The notes: generated by a model not told the origin, from the sequence alone. A DNA stretch of 64,000 bases from Acidilobus sp. 7A (GCF_003431325.1 NZ_CP010515.1:682001-746000), one strand, 5' to 3'; positions 23,075 through 31,470 are shown, counted from the first letter of the stretch. Numbers and translations are program-made.

Positions 23075-24106
23075 ATGCGGTGTGCCTTGAGTAAGCTCTG
23101 CCTCTATGGAACTGTGCTCAACTCGGTTGACATTGTTGAGAGGTCCATAAGGAGCGTCTTCAGGCCAGACGCAGATATCGTTATAACTGACGGCGGCTCA
23201 AGGGACGGAACCTACGAGAAGCTCCTGGAGATATCGAAGGACTACAACCTGAGGGTCTACAGGGCCCCAGGCTCGAGCAGGGGCCTGGGGAGGCAGCTGG
23301 CGTTAGTCAGGTGCCCCGAGAACAGCTACACGGCGTACTTCGACCTAGACGACGAGTATAACGTTTACTTCCACAAGTCCATAGACTGGGGCATGGCAAC
23401 GGGAAGCCCGAGGCCTCTGCTAGGTCACGGCCTAAGGGAGTATATCCTTTCAAGGGGAGGCTGGAGGGACATCAATTATGGCGAGGACTACGAGATCTGG
23501 GCCAGGGTAGAATTTGATAACAGCCTCCCACTCGTCACCGCAGTTAGGATAAGGAAGATGGAGTTCAGGAGCTTTGCCGAGTACGAGCTGAGGAGGTACG
23601 CGAGGGGCCTGTGGAGCTCGCTCAGGAGGACGCTGAGGCACGAGGTCGACATAATAAGGGGCTACGGCTACACCCTAAGTGAGTATCTCCAGGAGCCCGC
23701 GTTCAAGAGAAGGCCCTACCTGAAGCCCGCGGCGCTGTTAGTTTACGGCATAGCCCGCCTTAAGGGGGTTTACAGGTATGACAGGAGGCTCAACAACCAG
23801 GACTTGGTTATATATAAAAAATTGCAGAGAATCAGGGACCCAGTCAAGGAGCTTGGGGCCGACGAGAGTTACGCGGCGATGATTATACCTTGCGACACAG
23901 CCCTTCGCATAGGCCTGAGCTGGGCTGCCGGGAGGCTTAGGTCCGCCGGGCTGAGGCCATACCTCTGCGAGAGGACGAGGGGCATGGCACTGGTTGGCAT
24001 GAGGAGCCCGAGCGCCATAGACGTCATTAATGAGTCCGTCTACCTGAAGCTCGTTCGCTGTAAGCCCCTTGAGGAGGTAGGGGAGGGTCGCCTAGGCCCG
24101 TCATGA
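23075..24106 (+). CDS. GT2-like glycosyltransferase
   Basis: A 343-residue protein beginning like GT2 enzymes: CLYGTVLNSVDIVERSIRSV, then ADIVITDGGSRDGTYEKL and the metal-binding acidic cluster AYFDLDDEY. EDYEIWARVE may be the catalytic ED region. There is no membrane span; a basic central part (RRYARGLWSSLRRTLRHE) may touch the membrane. ATG 23075 is about 23 bp from CTTAATTAT, so it is leaderless. Together with the divergent GT4 gene it may build a surface or lipid-linked glycan. Confidence 0.8.
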   Translation: MRCALSKLCLYGTVLNSVDIVERSIRSVFRPDADIVITDGGSRDGTYEKLLEISKDYNLRVYRAPGSSRGLGRQLALVRCPENSYTAYFDLDDEYNVYFHKSIDWGMATGSPRPLLGHGLREYILSRGGWRDINYGEDYEIWARVEFDNSLPLVTAVRIRKMEFRSFAEYELRRYARGLWSSLRRTLRHEVDIIRGYGYTLSEYLQEPAFKRRPYLKPAALLVYGIARLKGVYRYDRRLNNQDLVIYKKLQRIRDPVKELGADESYAAMIIPCDTALRIGLSWAAGRLRSAGLRPYLCERTRGMALVGMRSPSAIDVINESVYLKLVRCKPLEEVGEGRLGPS

Positions 24107-24350
24107 AGCTCCAAGGAAATGAAGGCGCACACCCCTTCGCCTAGGCCTCGGCCGACGACAATGCCAGGTTGTAGACAGCTACGTGATTCACTTCCGGGGC
24201 TTCTGTGAGAGAGGTTATGTAGCGTAAGTTAAGCGGAGGTATGACACCAGCCTCGAGCGCCTTGACGCCCGCAGAACACTACTAAATACAGTACTATAGG
24301 ACGCCTGCGACGCCAATGTATGTTAACGTGAAGTCATGGTGTAGGTTAAG
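24107..24350. other. Non-coding stretch after the GT2 gene
   Basis: No protein-like frame, repeat or RNA signature was found here. Together with the gene debris and inverted repeats that follow, it makes the 1.2-kb gap before the HEPN gene the longest gene-poor part of the window. Confidence 0.4.
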
Positions 24351-24622
24351 GTGTCAACAGCGGTTATGGTGGCGGCGCTAGGGGCAACTGTACAACAGCG
24401 ACGTTACCGAAGGCCCTGGCCTACGGCCTCGGCCACGCCAGCAAGCCCGTGTCCCTGGGCCTGGCCAGGCAGGGCGCGGCCGCTACCTGCGTCATAGTAT
24501 GGCCCATCTTGCAGCCTCCCCTAGCGTACAGGGGCCAGACGCCTGCGTCCGCGGGACACCTCTCTTGGATGCGCCTTCAATCAGGCGCCTCTGACCCTAG
24601 GGACGCCGCTGACGTGTCCTAG
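24351..24622 (+). pseudogene. Frameshifted membrane-protein remnant
   Basis: GTG 24351 opens VSTAVMVAALGAT, then a different frame carries LPKALAYGLGHASKPVSLG and CVIVWPILQPPL before a TAG at 24620-24622. Joined, these would give two hydrophobic segments of a transporter-like protein. No family can be named. The 3' part runs into the nested inverted repeats at 24571-24655. Confidence 0.3.
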
Positions 24623-24670
24623 GGACACAGCAGGTGTCCGCTTAACGCGTCAGCGACCCTATTTCTTTTT
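24571..24670. repeat. Nested inverted repeats followed by a T-rich tract
   Basis: GCGCCT/AGGCGC (24571-24576 and 24583-24588) forms one small hairpin. Then CGCTGACG (24607-24614) pairs exactly with CGTCAGCG (24648-24655) around an inner TGTCC-TAG-GGACA hairpin. ATTTCTTTTTATTAATTATA follows at once. This could be a structured transcript end with a T-rich terminator or an AT-rich unwinding element. Confidence 0.45.
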
Positions 24671-24707
24671 ATTAATTATATAAGAAACCTCCCAGGCGTT
24701 CCTGACT

Positions 24708-24806
24708 GCTTTTCCCTAGAACCGTCTGGGGAAAGCACTTGACCACTTTTCCCCAGAGGCCTGTGGGGAAAACTCAAGCGTTTTCCCCAGAAGCTTGTGG
24801 GGAAAC
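24708..24806. repeat. Three tandem palindromes of the TTTTCCCCA/TGGGGAAAA type
   Basis: Units at 24708-24736 (imperfect), 24747-24772 (TTTTCCCCA...TGGGGAAAA) and 24780-24806 (GTTTTCCCCA...TGGGGAAAC), with centres about 35 bp apart. The hearts of units 2 and 3 are AGGCCT and AAGCTT: different sequences, but each palindromic. This suggests the symmetry itself is selected. See the findings for possible roles. Confidence 0.6.
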
Positions 24807-25025
24807 GCCCTCGCTGGGCCTCCCAAGCTGGCCTGACCCCCCTGTTACCTTAGGCCCTGAAGGTCAAACTCCCGCCAGACCTGGGAAAGCCCTGCGCGTC
24901 CTCACAGCGTCAGAAGGCCGTCGCTCAGCCACACCTTGGCTCTCCTCGCCGACAGGTAATAATTGCCTCCTGAGCAACAACCTGGCCGGCGCACTTCGTG
25001 AGGGCGTGGTCTCTGGGCGGCCGGC

Positions 25026-25202
25026 ATGTTGTCTGGCGCCCTACCGCTCCTGTATGCCAACTACTTTGGCCCGATCGTGACAACCCTCCACCCGCTGTTC
25101 AGGTACGAGTTCTTCATAGGCATGATAGCCCTGGCCATCAACGTGGCAGTGGGGGGCCTGGGCACGGGCATAGCCTACGCGCTAGGCTGGAGGCCGAAGT
25201 GA
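25026..25202 (+). CDS. 58-residue membrane protein, possibly a transporter fragment
   Basis: ATG 25026 opens MLSGALPLLYANYFGPIV, a charged loop HPLFRYEFF, and a second span (IGMIALAINVAVGGLGTGIA), ending ALGWRPK. The frame is open upstream only to a stop at 24999-25001. The pattern resembles the last two helices of a symporter or permease, so this is probably the surviving C-terminus of a decayed gene. A real two-helix protein cannot be ruled out. Confidence 0.4.
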   Translation: MLSGALPLLYANYFGPIVTTLHPLFRYEFFIGMIALAINVAVGGLGTGIAYALGWRPK

Positions 25203-25288
25203 GCCCAAGCTAAGACTTAGTCCCATTTTCTTTTTGTCAGGGCCTTGGCTTCTTTATTATAAGCCTTGGCCGCCCAGCCTAAGGCGGA

Positions 25289-25702
25289 ATGACGCAGCCC
25301 CTGGACTGCGACGAGTACCAAAGGTGGATGAGACAGGCTGAGCACACCCTGAGGTCCATAGAGGCCGACCTGGGCTTCGGCAGCTACTCATGGGCCTGCT
25401 TCAAGGCCCAGCAGGCCGCCGAGCTGGCGATTAAGACCATGCTCAGGGCCATGAGCAGGCCCGCCTTCGGCCACAACCTAGTGGCCCTCTTCAATGACCT
25501 GGCCGAGCCCTGCGGCAACGTCAGCGACAGGCTGAGGTTCTGCGTTAGTTACCTGGACAAGATGTACTCCACAGCCCGCCGCCCTGACGCCCTGGTGGAG
25601 GGGGTGCCCTTCGAGAGGTTCATCAGAGAGGAGGCTGCTGAGGCCCTCAGTTGCGCCGGCCTCATTATCAGCTGGGTGAGGGGCTGCTCATCATGTCGCT
25701 AG
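25289..25702 (+). CDS. HEPN-domain protein of a HEPN-MNT toxin-antitoxin pair
   Basis: A 137-residue helical protein: SYSWACFKAQQAAELAIKTML is the HEPN core helix, and RPAFGH fits the R-x4-H RNase motif, followed by NLVALFNDL. HEPN partners of MNT proteins are ribonucleases or are modified by the MNT partner. TTATTATAAG about 27 bp upstream gives a leaderless ATG 25289. It overlaps the MNT gene by 10 bp, so both are made together. The antiviral or stress role is family knowledge. Confidence 0.88.
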   Translation: MTQPLDCDEYQRWMRQAEHTLRSIEADLGFGSYSWACFKAQQAAELAIKTMLRAMSRPAFGHNLVALFNDLAEPCGNVSDRLRFCVSYLDKMYSTARRPDALVEGVPFERFIREEAAEALSCAGLIISWVRGCSSCR

Positions 25703-26067
25703 ACGACATAATAAGGGCCAGGAGGGCCGAGAGGGAGAGGGTCATAGGTGAGCTCAGGGAGTACGCCTCCAGGCTGAGGGCGAGGCTCGGCAGGCTCAGC
25801 ATGGCGCTCTACGGCTCCTACGCGAGAGACGACTTCAACCTGTGGAGCGACGTCGACGTAATAGTGGTCTCTGAGCGCTTCAGGGACAGGGAGTTCGTGA
25901 CCAGGTGCGTTGAGCTGAGCGACGCGCCCCCAAGGCTTGAGGCGATATGCTGGACCCCCGAGGAGGCAGCGAAGGCCCTTGGCAAGCCCTGGTGGCGTGA
26001 GGCCCTCAGGGAAAAGGTTGTCATAGTTGACGACTATGGTCTCTTCGGCGGGCAGGGCGAGTCATGA
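25693..26067 (+). CDS. MNT-type minimal nucleotidyltransferase
   Basis: A 124-residue protein. The nucleotidyltransferase motif ALYGSYARDDFNLWSDVDVIVV has the GS...SDxD arrangement binding two metals. Members AMPylate or otherwise silence the HEPN partner. The ATG at 25693 lies in the end of the HEPN gene. The C-terminal ICWTPEEAAKALGKPWW block is nearly repeated in a broken second copy at 46288-46430, so a second HEPN-MNT locus once existed or this one was duplicated. Confidence 0.9.
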   Translation: MSLDDIIRARRAERERVIGELREYASRLRARLGRLSMALYGSYARDDFNLWSDVDVIVVSERFRDREFVTRCVELSDAPPRLEAICWTPEEAAKALGKPWWREALREKVVIVDDYGLFGGQGES

Positions 26068-26194
26068 GTATTGTGCCGCCCTTATCGCCTAGGTCCGCGA
26101 CCCAGGCCTGCGGGCTGACGCCATGACCTGCAAGTGTTGAGGCCTCGGATGAAGCTTTTAACCCAAGCCCTTTACACCACCTCTAGGTGGTTAC

Positions 26195-27199
26195 ATGAGG
26201 CCCCTGTGGGTCGCGGTCCTGGCAGTCGTGATAGTGGTGGTCGTGGTGGCTGGCGCCTACGTCGCCCTCACGGCCAGCAGGCCCCCCACGGTTGTCATAG
26301 GCAGCATAGCCGTGGGCTCCTCAGCCTTCGACTCCTACAGGGCCAACCCCTCAATATCAAACGTCTCGATTAAGGTCAACTACGTCGCTTTCTCCCTCAC
26401 GCCCTCGCTCTACGACGCCCTCATGAAGGGGGAGGTCGAGATAGCCATAATCCCGGCCGACCTGGCCGGCCTCGCAGTTCTTAACAGCAACGACACCTAC
26501 GTCATAGCCCTCGACTACCCGCTCTTCCAGGCCATAATTGTGCCCGCCAACTCAACCATAACCTCGCCGGCCCAGCTGGGCGGCAAGACCGTTGCTATAC
26601 CGGTGGGCACGGGCACCTACTACCTCTTCGAGGTCATGATGAAGGCCCTCTACAACCTCACTGTGTCAACAAATGAGACGGGGCCCAACGTGATTCACGT
26701 CATAAACGTGGCCCCGGGCGAGGTGATAGACGCTGTCGCGACTGGCTCAGCCCAGGCTGGCGTCATATGGCAGCCCATGCTGGCGATAGCCCAGACGCAG
26801 TACCACATGAGGGTCCTCGCCACCTTCCAGCAGCTCTGGCAGAGCCTTACAGGTGAGCCCACAGCCCCGTTCCTGGTGTGGGTAGCTACCTCAAAGGTTG
26901 TCAACGACAGGCCCCTCCTTCTCAAGGTCCTGAGGCTCCACGCAGAGGCGGCCTACGCCTGGGACCACAACGAGACCCTGGCTGTGATGGCCCTCGAGAG
27001 GCTCTACAACGTGCCCCCGCAGGCCGCCCCGCTCGTCTGGGCAATGACAAACGACACCCCTGCCTCCCCCTGCATAACCCAGCAGGGCTACCAGGAGCTC
27101 GTCTCAGAGTGGCAGTACCTGGTCAAGGTGGGCTTCCTCAGCTCAATGCCTAACACGTCCAGGGTGCTGACGTGTAGCGACCTGGGGCTGAGCCCATGA
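26195..27199 (+). CDS. ABC importer substrate-binding protein, TauA/SsuA (NMT1) type
   Basis: A 334-residue lipoprotein-like or membrane-anchored protein: an N-terminal helix (VAVLAVVIVVVVVAGAYVAL) and a periplasmic-binding fold with VNYVAFSLTPSLYDALMKGE, EIAIIPADLAGLA and TVAIPVGTGTYYLFEVM, the layout of TauA/SsuA/ThiY proteins binding sulfonates, aromatic acids or pyrimidines. AGGTGG lies 5 nt before ATG 26195, and CTTTTAAC is the likely TATA. Its stop overlaps the permease ATG. The UbiD and UbiA genes downstream suggest an aromatic carboxylate as the ligand (inference). Confidence 0.88.
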   Translation: MRPLWVAVLAVVIVVVVVAGAYVALTASRPPTVVIGSIAVGSSAFDSYRANPSISNVSIKVNYVAFSLTPSLYDALMKGEVEIAIIPADLAGLAVLNSNDTYVIALDYPLFQAIIVPANSTITSPAQLGGKTVAIPVGTGTYYLFEVMMKALYNLTVSTNETGPNVIHVINVAPGEVIDAVATGSAQAGVIWQPMLAIAQTQYHMRVLATFQQLWQSLTGEPTAPFLVWVATSKVVNDRPLLLKVLRLHAEAAYAWDHNETLAVMALERLYNVPPQAAPLVWAMTNDTPASPCITQQGYQELVSEWQYLVKVGFLSSMPNTSRVLTCSDLGLSP

Positions 27200-27936
27200 G
27201 GGCCTCCAGAGCCATAGGCTACCTGCTCGCAGCTCTCATAGTTGGCCTCGCGTGGCAGCTGGCCTCATGGGCCTCAGGCGGCCTGATACCTGGCATCGTC
27301 CCCGCGATGGCTTACCTGGCAGGCCACCCAGGGCCAGCCCTGGGCGCAGTGGCGCTGACCCTCATTGACGCCGTGGGAGGCTACGCCGTCGCCTCCTCCC
27401 TGGCCATCCTGGGCCTGGCGATCTATGAGCTGGGGGGCCTCGGGGAGCCCGTAGTTGATTCCTTCAGGGAGGTGCTCCACAGCGTGACCCCAGTGGCCTG
27501 GAGCCTCGCCCTGCTGATACTGCTTGGGTTCTCGAGCAGGGCTGTTCCAATACTTGTCAGCGGCCTCTCCGCCTTCCCCCCGCTCATGACGTCGCTCATA
27601 GAGGGCCTCAAGGCCTCCAGGGCTCGGTTCGGCGACCTGGCCGCCGCCCTCAGGCTCAGGGGGGTGAGGAGGATGGCCTACATAGACCTGCCGGCCTCAG
27701 TGCCCTACTTCATATCCGGCTCAAGGTCAGCCATAGGGGTGGCGCTCATAGTCTCACCTGTGGCCGAGGCCTTCGGCACCGCCGGGGGCATAGGGTACGG
27801 CCTCTACCTCTTCTTCCAGCTTCACGACTACGCGGCCTTCGTGGCCTGGTCCCTCCTGCTAGTATTGGTCATGATAGTCATAGACGCGGCCGCCCTCGGC
27901 CCGCTTGAGAGGTGGTCAAGGAGATGGATGGAGTAG
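27196..27936 (+). CDS. ABC importer permease, TauC/SsuC type
   Basis: A 246-residue BPD-transporter permease with six spans. The EAA-like cytoplasmic loop is visible: DLAAALRLRGVRRMAYIDLPASVPYFISGSR-type sequence near residues 150-175, and the WSLALLILLGFSSRAVPIL helix before it is typical of SsuC/TauC. ATG overlaps the end of the binding-protein gene (ATGA), and the 3' end overlaps the ATPase gene. It forms the membrane channel of the importer. Confidence 0.88.
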   Translation: MRASRAIGYLLAALIVGLAWQLASWASGGLIPGIVPAMAYLAGHPGPALGAVALTLIDAVGGYAVASSLAILGLAIYELGGLGEPVVDSFREVLHSVTPVAWSLALLILLGFSSRAVPILVSGLSAFPPLMTSLIEGLKASRARFGDLAAALRLRGVRRMAYIDLPASVPYFISGSRSAIGVALIVSPVAEAFGTAGGIGYGLYLFFQLHDYAAFVAWSLLLVLVMIVIDAAALGPLERWSRRWME

Positions 27937-28613
27937 CAGTTGAGCTGAGGGGCGTCAGCAGGTCCTTCGGCAGGGCCAGGGTGCTCGACTCTGTGAGCCT
28001 CATAGCGAGGCGCGGCGAGGTGCACGTGGTGCTGGGGCCTAACGGGGTCGGGAAGACCACGCTCCTGAAGATAATAGCCGGGGTCCTGAGGCCCGACTCA
28101 GGCGAGGTGATGGTCAGGGGCTCCGTGTCCCTGGTGCCCCAGGGGGACTCCCTGCTCCCGTGGAGGACAGCGCTCAGGAACATAACCCTCCCCCTTGAGC
28201 TGGGCGGCCTTGACGGCGTGGAGGCGAGGGAGGCGGCCAGGAGGGCGGCCGAGGGGCTAGGGATATCGAGGTACCTCGACATGTACCCGAGGGAGCTGAG
28301 CGGGGGCACCAGGAGGAAGGTGGCAATAGCCAGGGCGCTTGTTACTAACCCTGACGTTCTCCTCCTCGACGAGCCCTACAACGGCCTTGACGTGGACTCA
28401 GTCAGGTCGCTCAACGAGACCATAAGGGGGCTTAGCTCAGGCGGGAGGACAATTATACTTGTGAGCCATCAGGTAGCGGAGGCGGCCGAGGTGGCGGACT
28501 CCTTCACTGTTATAACAGGTAGGCCGGGCAGGGTGACGGCCTCAATGGACGTCAGGGGCCTGGGGCCTGAGGAGAGGGCCAAGGCCATGAAGGCGGCCCT
28601 GGAGGTGGGCTGA
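27924..28613 (+). CDS. ABC importer ATP-binding subunit, TauB/SsuB type
   Basis: About 229 residues with Walker A GPNGVGKTT, Q-loop LVPQGDSLLPWRTAL, signature LSGGTRRKVAIARAL, Walker B VLLLDEPYNGLD and a switch histidine in ILVSHQVAEAAEVAD. It energises the TauA/TauC-type importer. Two starts are possible, GTG 27912 and ATG 27924; ATG gives the usual short N-terminus. The stop abuts the UbiD ATG with no gap, so all five genes are one transcription unit. Confidence 0.88.
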   Translation: MDGVAVELRGVSRSFGRARVLDSVSLIARRGEVHVVLGPNGVGKTTLLKIIAGVLRPDSGEVMVRGSVSLVPQGDSLLPWRTALRNITLPLELGGLDGVEAREAARRAAEGLGISRYLDMYPRELSGGTRRKVAIARALVTNPDVLLLDEPYNGLDVDSVRSLNETIRGLSSGGRTIILVSHQVAEAAEVADSFTVITGRPGRVTASMDVRGLGPEERAKAMKAALEVG

Positions 28614-30035
28614 ATGGCGCTAAGGGACCTCAGGGCCTACCTTGAGCTCCTGGAGTCCAAGGGGATGCTGAGGAGGGTCAGGGCGCCAGTCTCGCCCGTC
28701 CTTGAGATCCCTGAGGTGCTGAGGAGGGTCATGAGGTCGAGGGGGCCTGCCGTGCTCTTCGAGAACGTCCAGGGCCACCCCGGCTGGAGGGTGGCAGGCA
28801 ACATATTCTGCTGCGAGGAGGCGGTGGCCCTCGGGCTGGGGGTGAGCTCACTTGACGAGCTTGGCCAGAGGGTGCCGACCCCTGCTTCTCTGACCAGGGC
28901 GGACGTGACGACGCTCCTCAGGTACGCCTCCTACCTCCCCAGGGAGGCCAGGCCTGACTTCGAGGAGAGGCCGGGCCTGAGGCTCACGGACTTGCCTGCC
29001 TTCAAGTCGTGGCCGAAGGACGCGGGCAGGTACCTGACCTACGCCCTTGTTGTGCACAGGGAGAGGGGCGAGCTGGGCGAGTCGACGAACTTTGGCGTGT
29101 ACAGGGTGATGATAGTAAACGAGAGGGAGGCCGTGGTCCACTGGCAGACCTACAAGAGGGGCTACGCAGAGCACCTGAGGGCTATAGAGAGGGGCGAGGC
29201 CAAGGTCCCCGTGGCCCTCGTCATAGGGGCCGACCCAGGGACCCTGCTGGCGGGGGCCATGCCAGCCCCCTACCCCCTTGACAAGTACCTTGTGGCGGGG
29301 GCGCTCAGGGGAGAGGGGGTTGAGGTCACCACGCTCCCCAACGGGGTCAGGGTGCCAGCCCACGCTGAGGTGATACTTGAGGGCACAGTGGACCTCTCCG
29401 ACCTGAGGGAGGAGGGGCCCTTCGGCGACCACGTGGGCTTCTACGACAAACCGGACAGGCGTTTCCCCACGTTCAGGCTTGAGAAGGCGTACGCCAGGCC
29501 GGACCCCATATATTACGGCACGGTCGTCGGCAGGCCTCCCATGGAGGACTCCGTAATAGCCAAGGTCGCGGAGAGGGCCTTCCTGCCACTTGCCAGGTCG
29601 CTCTACCCTGAGGTGGTAGACTACTCCTTCCCGTCCTCTGGGTGGGCCCAGGGGCTGGCCGTAGTCTCAATAAGGAAGACGATGCCGGGCCAGGCAGTGA
29701 GGGTGGCAATGGGCCTCCTGGGCCTCGGCCAGTTCTCCTTAACCAAGGTAATCATAATGGTAGACGCCGACATAGACCCTCACGACATGGATCAGGTGAC
29801 ATGGGCTTTCTCAACGTTCGTCGACCCTTCAAGGGACATCATAGTGGTTCCCCAGGCCCCAGCCGACGAGCTAGACATAGCGTACCTGCCGAGGAGGAGG
29901 GTGGGGGCCAAGCTGATAGTCGACGCCACTAGGAAGCTGAGGGACGAGAGCGGCGCCGAGCCGCCTGAGGAGCTGAGGCCTGACGATGAGACCGTGAAGC
30001 TGGTTGACAGGAGGTGGGCCGAGTACGGGCTCTGA
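28614..30035 (+). CDS. UbiD-family prenylated-FMN decarboxylase
   Basis: A 473-residue protein with UbiD landmarks: FENVQGHPGWRVAGNIF near the N-terminus, STNFGVYRVMIV (prFMN and metal region), the HAEVILEGTVDLSDLREEGPFGDH block carrying the catalytic Glu, and a DADIDPHDMDQVTWAF C-terminal strand. UbiD enzymes reversibly decarboxylate aromatic or alpha,beta-unsaturated acids using prenylated FMN made by UbiX, which is not in this window. It follows the importer with no gap and overlaps the UbiA gene by 32 bp. The sequence is intact. Confidence 0.9.
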   Translation: MALRDLRAYLELLESKGMLRRVRAPVSPVLEIPEVLRRVMRSRGPAVLFENVQGHPGWRVAGNIFCCEEAVALGLGVSSLDELGQRVPTPASLTRADVTTLLRYASYLPREARPDFEERPGLRLTDLPAFKSWPKDAGRYLTYALVVHRERGELGESTNFGVYRVMIVNEREAVVHWQTYKRGYAEHLRAIERGEAKVPVALVIGADPGTLLAGAMPAPYPLDKYLVAGALRGEGVEVTTLPNGVRVPAHAEVILEGTVDLSDLREEGPFGDHVGFYDKPDRRFPTFRLEKAYARPDPIYYGTVVGRPPMEDSVIAKVAERAFLPLARSLYPEVVDYSFPSSGWAQGLAVVSIRKTMPGQAVRVAMGLLGLGQFSLTKVIIMVDADIDPHDMDQVTWAFSTFVDPSRDIIVVPQAPADELDIAYLPRRRVGAKLIVDATRKLRDESGAEPPEELRPDDETVKLVDRRWAEYGL

Positions 30036-30912
30036 GCTGAGGAGGTACCTCCTGGCCACAAGGCCCTACTCGCTCCTCAACAGCGTCGCCAGGGCCGTGG
30101 TGGGGGGAGTTATAGCAATGAGCTACTACGCGGGCTTCCGCCCGCTTCCAGTAGCGTTAACAGCCCTGGTGGCGCTTGGCGTCGCGGCCTTCCAGGCTTC
30201 AGAGAACGCGCTCAATGACTACTATGACGTTAAGAAGGGCGTCGACGCGCCAGGGGCCCCAGCGACCCTTTACAGGCTTCACAGCGTCTACGGCCTTGGC
30301 CTCAGCCTGAGGCAGGTCAGGGACCTGGGCCTCTCCCTGCTCACCTTTGGCGTGGCCCTGGTGGCTATAGCCACCGTGGCCTTCAGCAGGCCCCTGCTGC
30401 CCCTGATCCTCGCCGCAGGCGCCCTGCTCCTCATATCGTACACGGGGCCCGGGGGCCTGAAGTACAGGGGCCTCGGGGAGCTTGACGTCTTCACGACGGC
30501 AATAGTGATGGTAGTTGGGACCGCCTACACTGTTTCGGGGAGGCTCAGCTGGTGGGAGGCATCGCTCTCAGTGCCGATGGCGCTCCTGACGGCCTCGGTG
30601 GTCCTGGCCGACAACCTGAGGGACTACGAGTGGGACAAGGCCCACGGGGTCAGGACGCTGCCCGTCAGGGTCGGCAAGGACGCGGGGAAGGCCATTTATG
30701 CCGCCATGGTTCTGCTCGCGCTCGCCCTACCCCCCGTCATGCTGTGGCCCTGGGGGCTCCTCGTTGAGGCCTCCCTGCCCCTCGCGCTGCTCTCAATACT
30801 TCACGTGGCCGAGGTCTACGACCTAGGTCTCAGGAGGGCCGTGAGGTTCAGGTTCTATGTAACTATCACCTTCGCGTCGCTGTACGCGGCCTCCATCGCC
30901 TTGGCGCACTAG
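30004..30912 (+). CDS. UbiA-family prenyltransferase
   Basis: A 302-residue membrane protein with about eight spans and both aspartate motifs: NDYYDVKKGVD (first) and DNLRDYEWDKAHGVRTLPVRVG (second). These bind Mg-prenyl diphosphate. It looks closest to MenA/UbiA quinone enzymes rather than to the ether-lipid DGGGP synthase, judging by LNDYYDVKKG and RTLPVRVG. TTG 30004 lies inside the UbiD gene. The pairing with UbiD and an aromatic-acid-type importer points to quinone synthesis or salvage. Confidence 0.87.
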   Translation: MTGGGPSTGSELRRYLLATRPYSLLNSVARAVVGGVIAMSYYAGFRPLPVALTALVALGVAAFQASENALNDYYDVKKGVDAPGAPATLYRLHSVYGLGLSLRQVRDLGLSLLTFGVALVAIATVAFSRPLLPLILAAGALLLISYTGPGGLKYRGLGELDVFTTAIVMVVGTAYTVSGRLSWWEASLSVPMALLTASVVLADNLRDYEWDKAHGVRTLPVRVGKDAGKAIYAAMVLLALALPPVMLWPWGLLVEASLPLALLSILHVAEVYDLGLRRAVRFRFYVTITFASLYAASIALAH

Positions 30913-31188
30913 GCCAGGGCATCGAAGGGTCGCCTTAAAACGAGGTCATCAGCGATGTCGCGAGGCGCGCGTTCACATACAGAGGCCTCTGAGGCCTGTG
31001 ATCACAGCAACCTGTCGGGCGACCTCTGGGAGGGCTGCATAAGCCTATATTGAGTGAACTGAGTCAAGGCTTAACATAAATGATAATGACGTCCATCGTA
31101 CCGTGGTAGCCGGCGACGAAGTAATAATTTCATCTAAACCTCTGAGCAGCCCTAAACCTATAGCTGGCTAAGCGGTGACGCCCGTAAG

Positions 31189-31368
31189 TTGAAACGACGC
31201 CTAAGGCGGCTGTTCTACACCGCTCAGGCCGTGTCGCTCGCAGCCTCCCTTGCCTGGGCTCTTACCACGCGCGACCTCTCCCTGACAGACCTGGTCGGGC
31301 CGCTGTTGGCCTCGCTGGCTGACGACATAGCTCTTGCCCTAGCGTCACTGTCGTCCTGGCTGCTGTGA
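31189..31368 (+). CDS. 59-residue hydrophobic small protein
   Basis: TTG 31189 opens MKRRLRRLFYTAQAVSLAAS, then LTTRDLSLTDLVGPLLASLADD and a final hydrophobic helix (IALALASLSSWLL). The basic start suggests a membrane protein with its N-terminus inside. CCTATAG (31157-31163) lies about 28 bp upstream, giving a leaderless message. No family is known to me. The rest of 30913-31470 holds only this gene and the GH1 promoter. Confidence 0.4.
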   Translation: MKRRLRRLFYTAQAVSLAASLAWALTTRDLSLTDLVGPLLASLADDIALALASLSSWLL

Positions 31369-31470
31369 AACTTTTTCAGGCCTCACGCCTTTCTTGACCA
31401 GCCCTTATTTACGTCCTTCACCGCGAGCTCAAGCTGGTATTAGGTTAAATTCCTGTCAGCCTCCCCTCTG

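Noticed and set aside
24660-24810. Firm call of a replication origin
   Set aside because: The AT-rich stretch and TGGGGAAAC palindromes are suggestive, but no orc1/cdc6 gene or skew evidence is available in the window.
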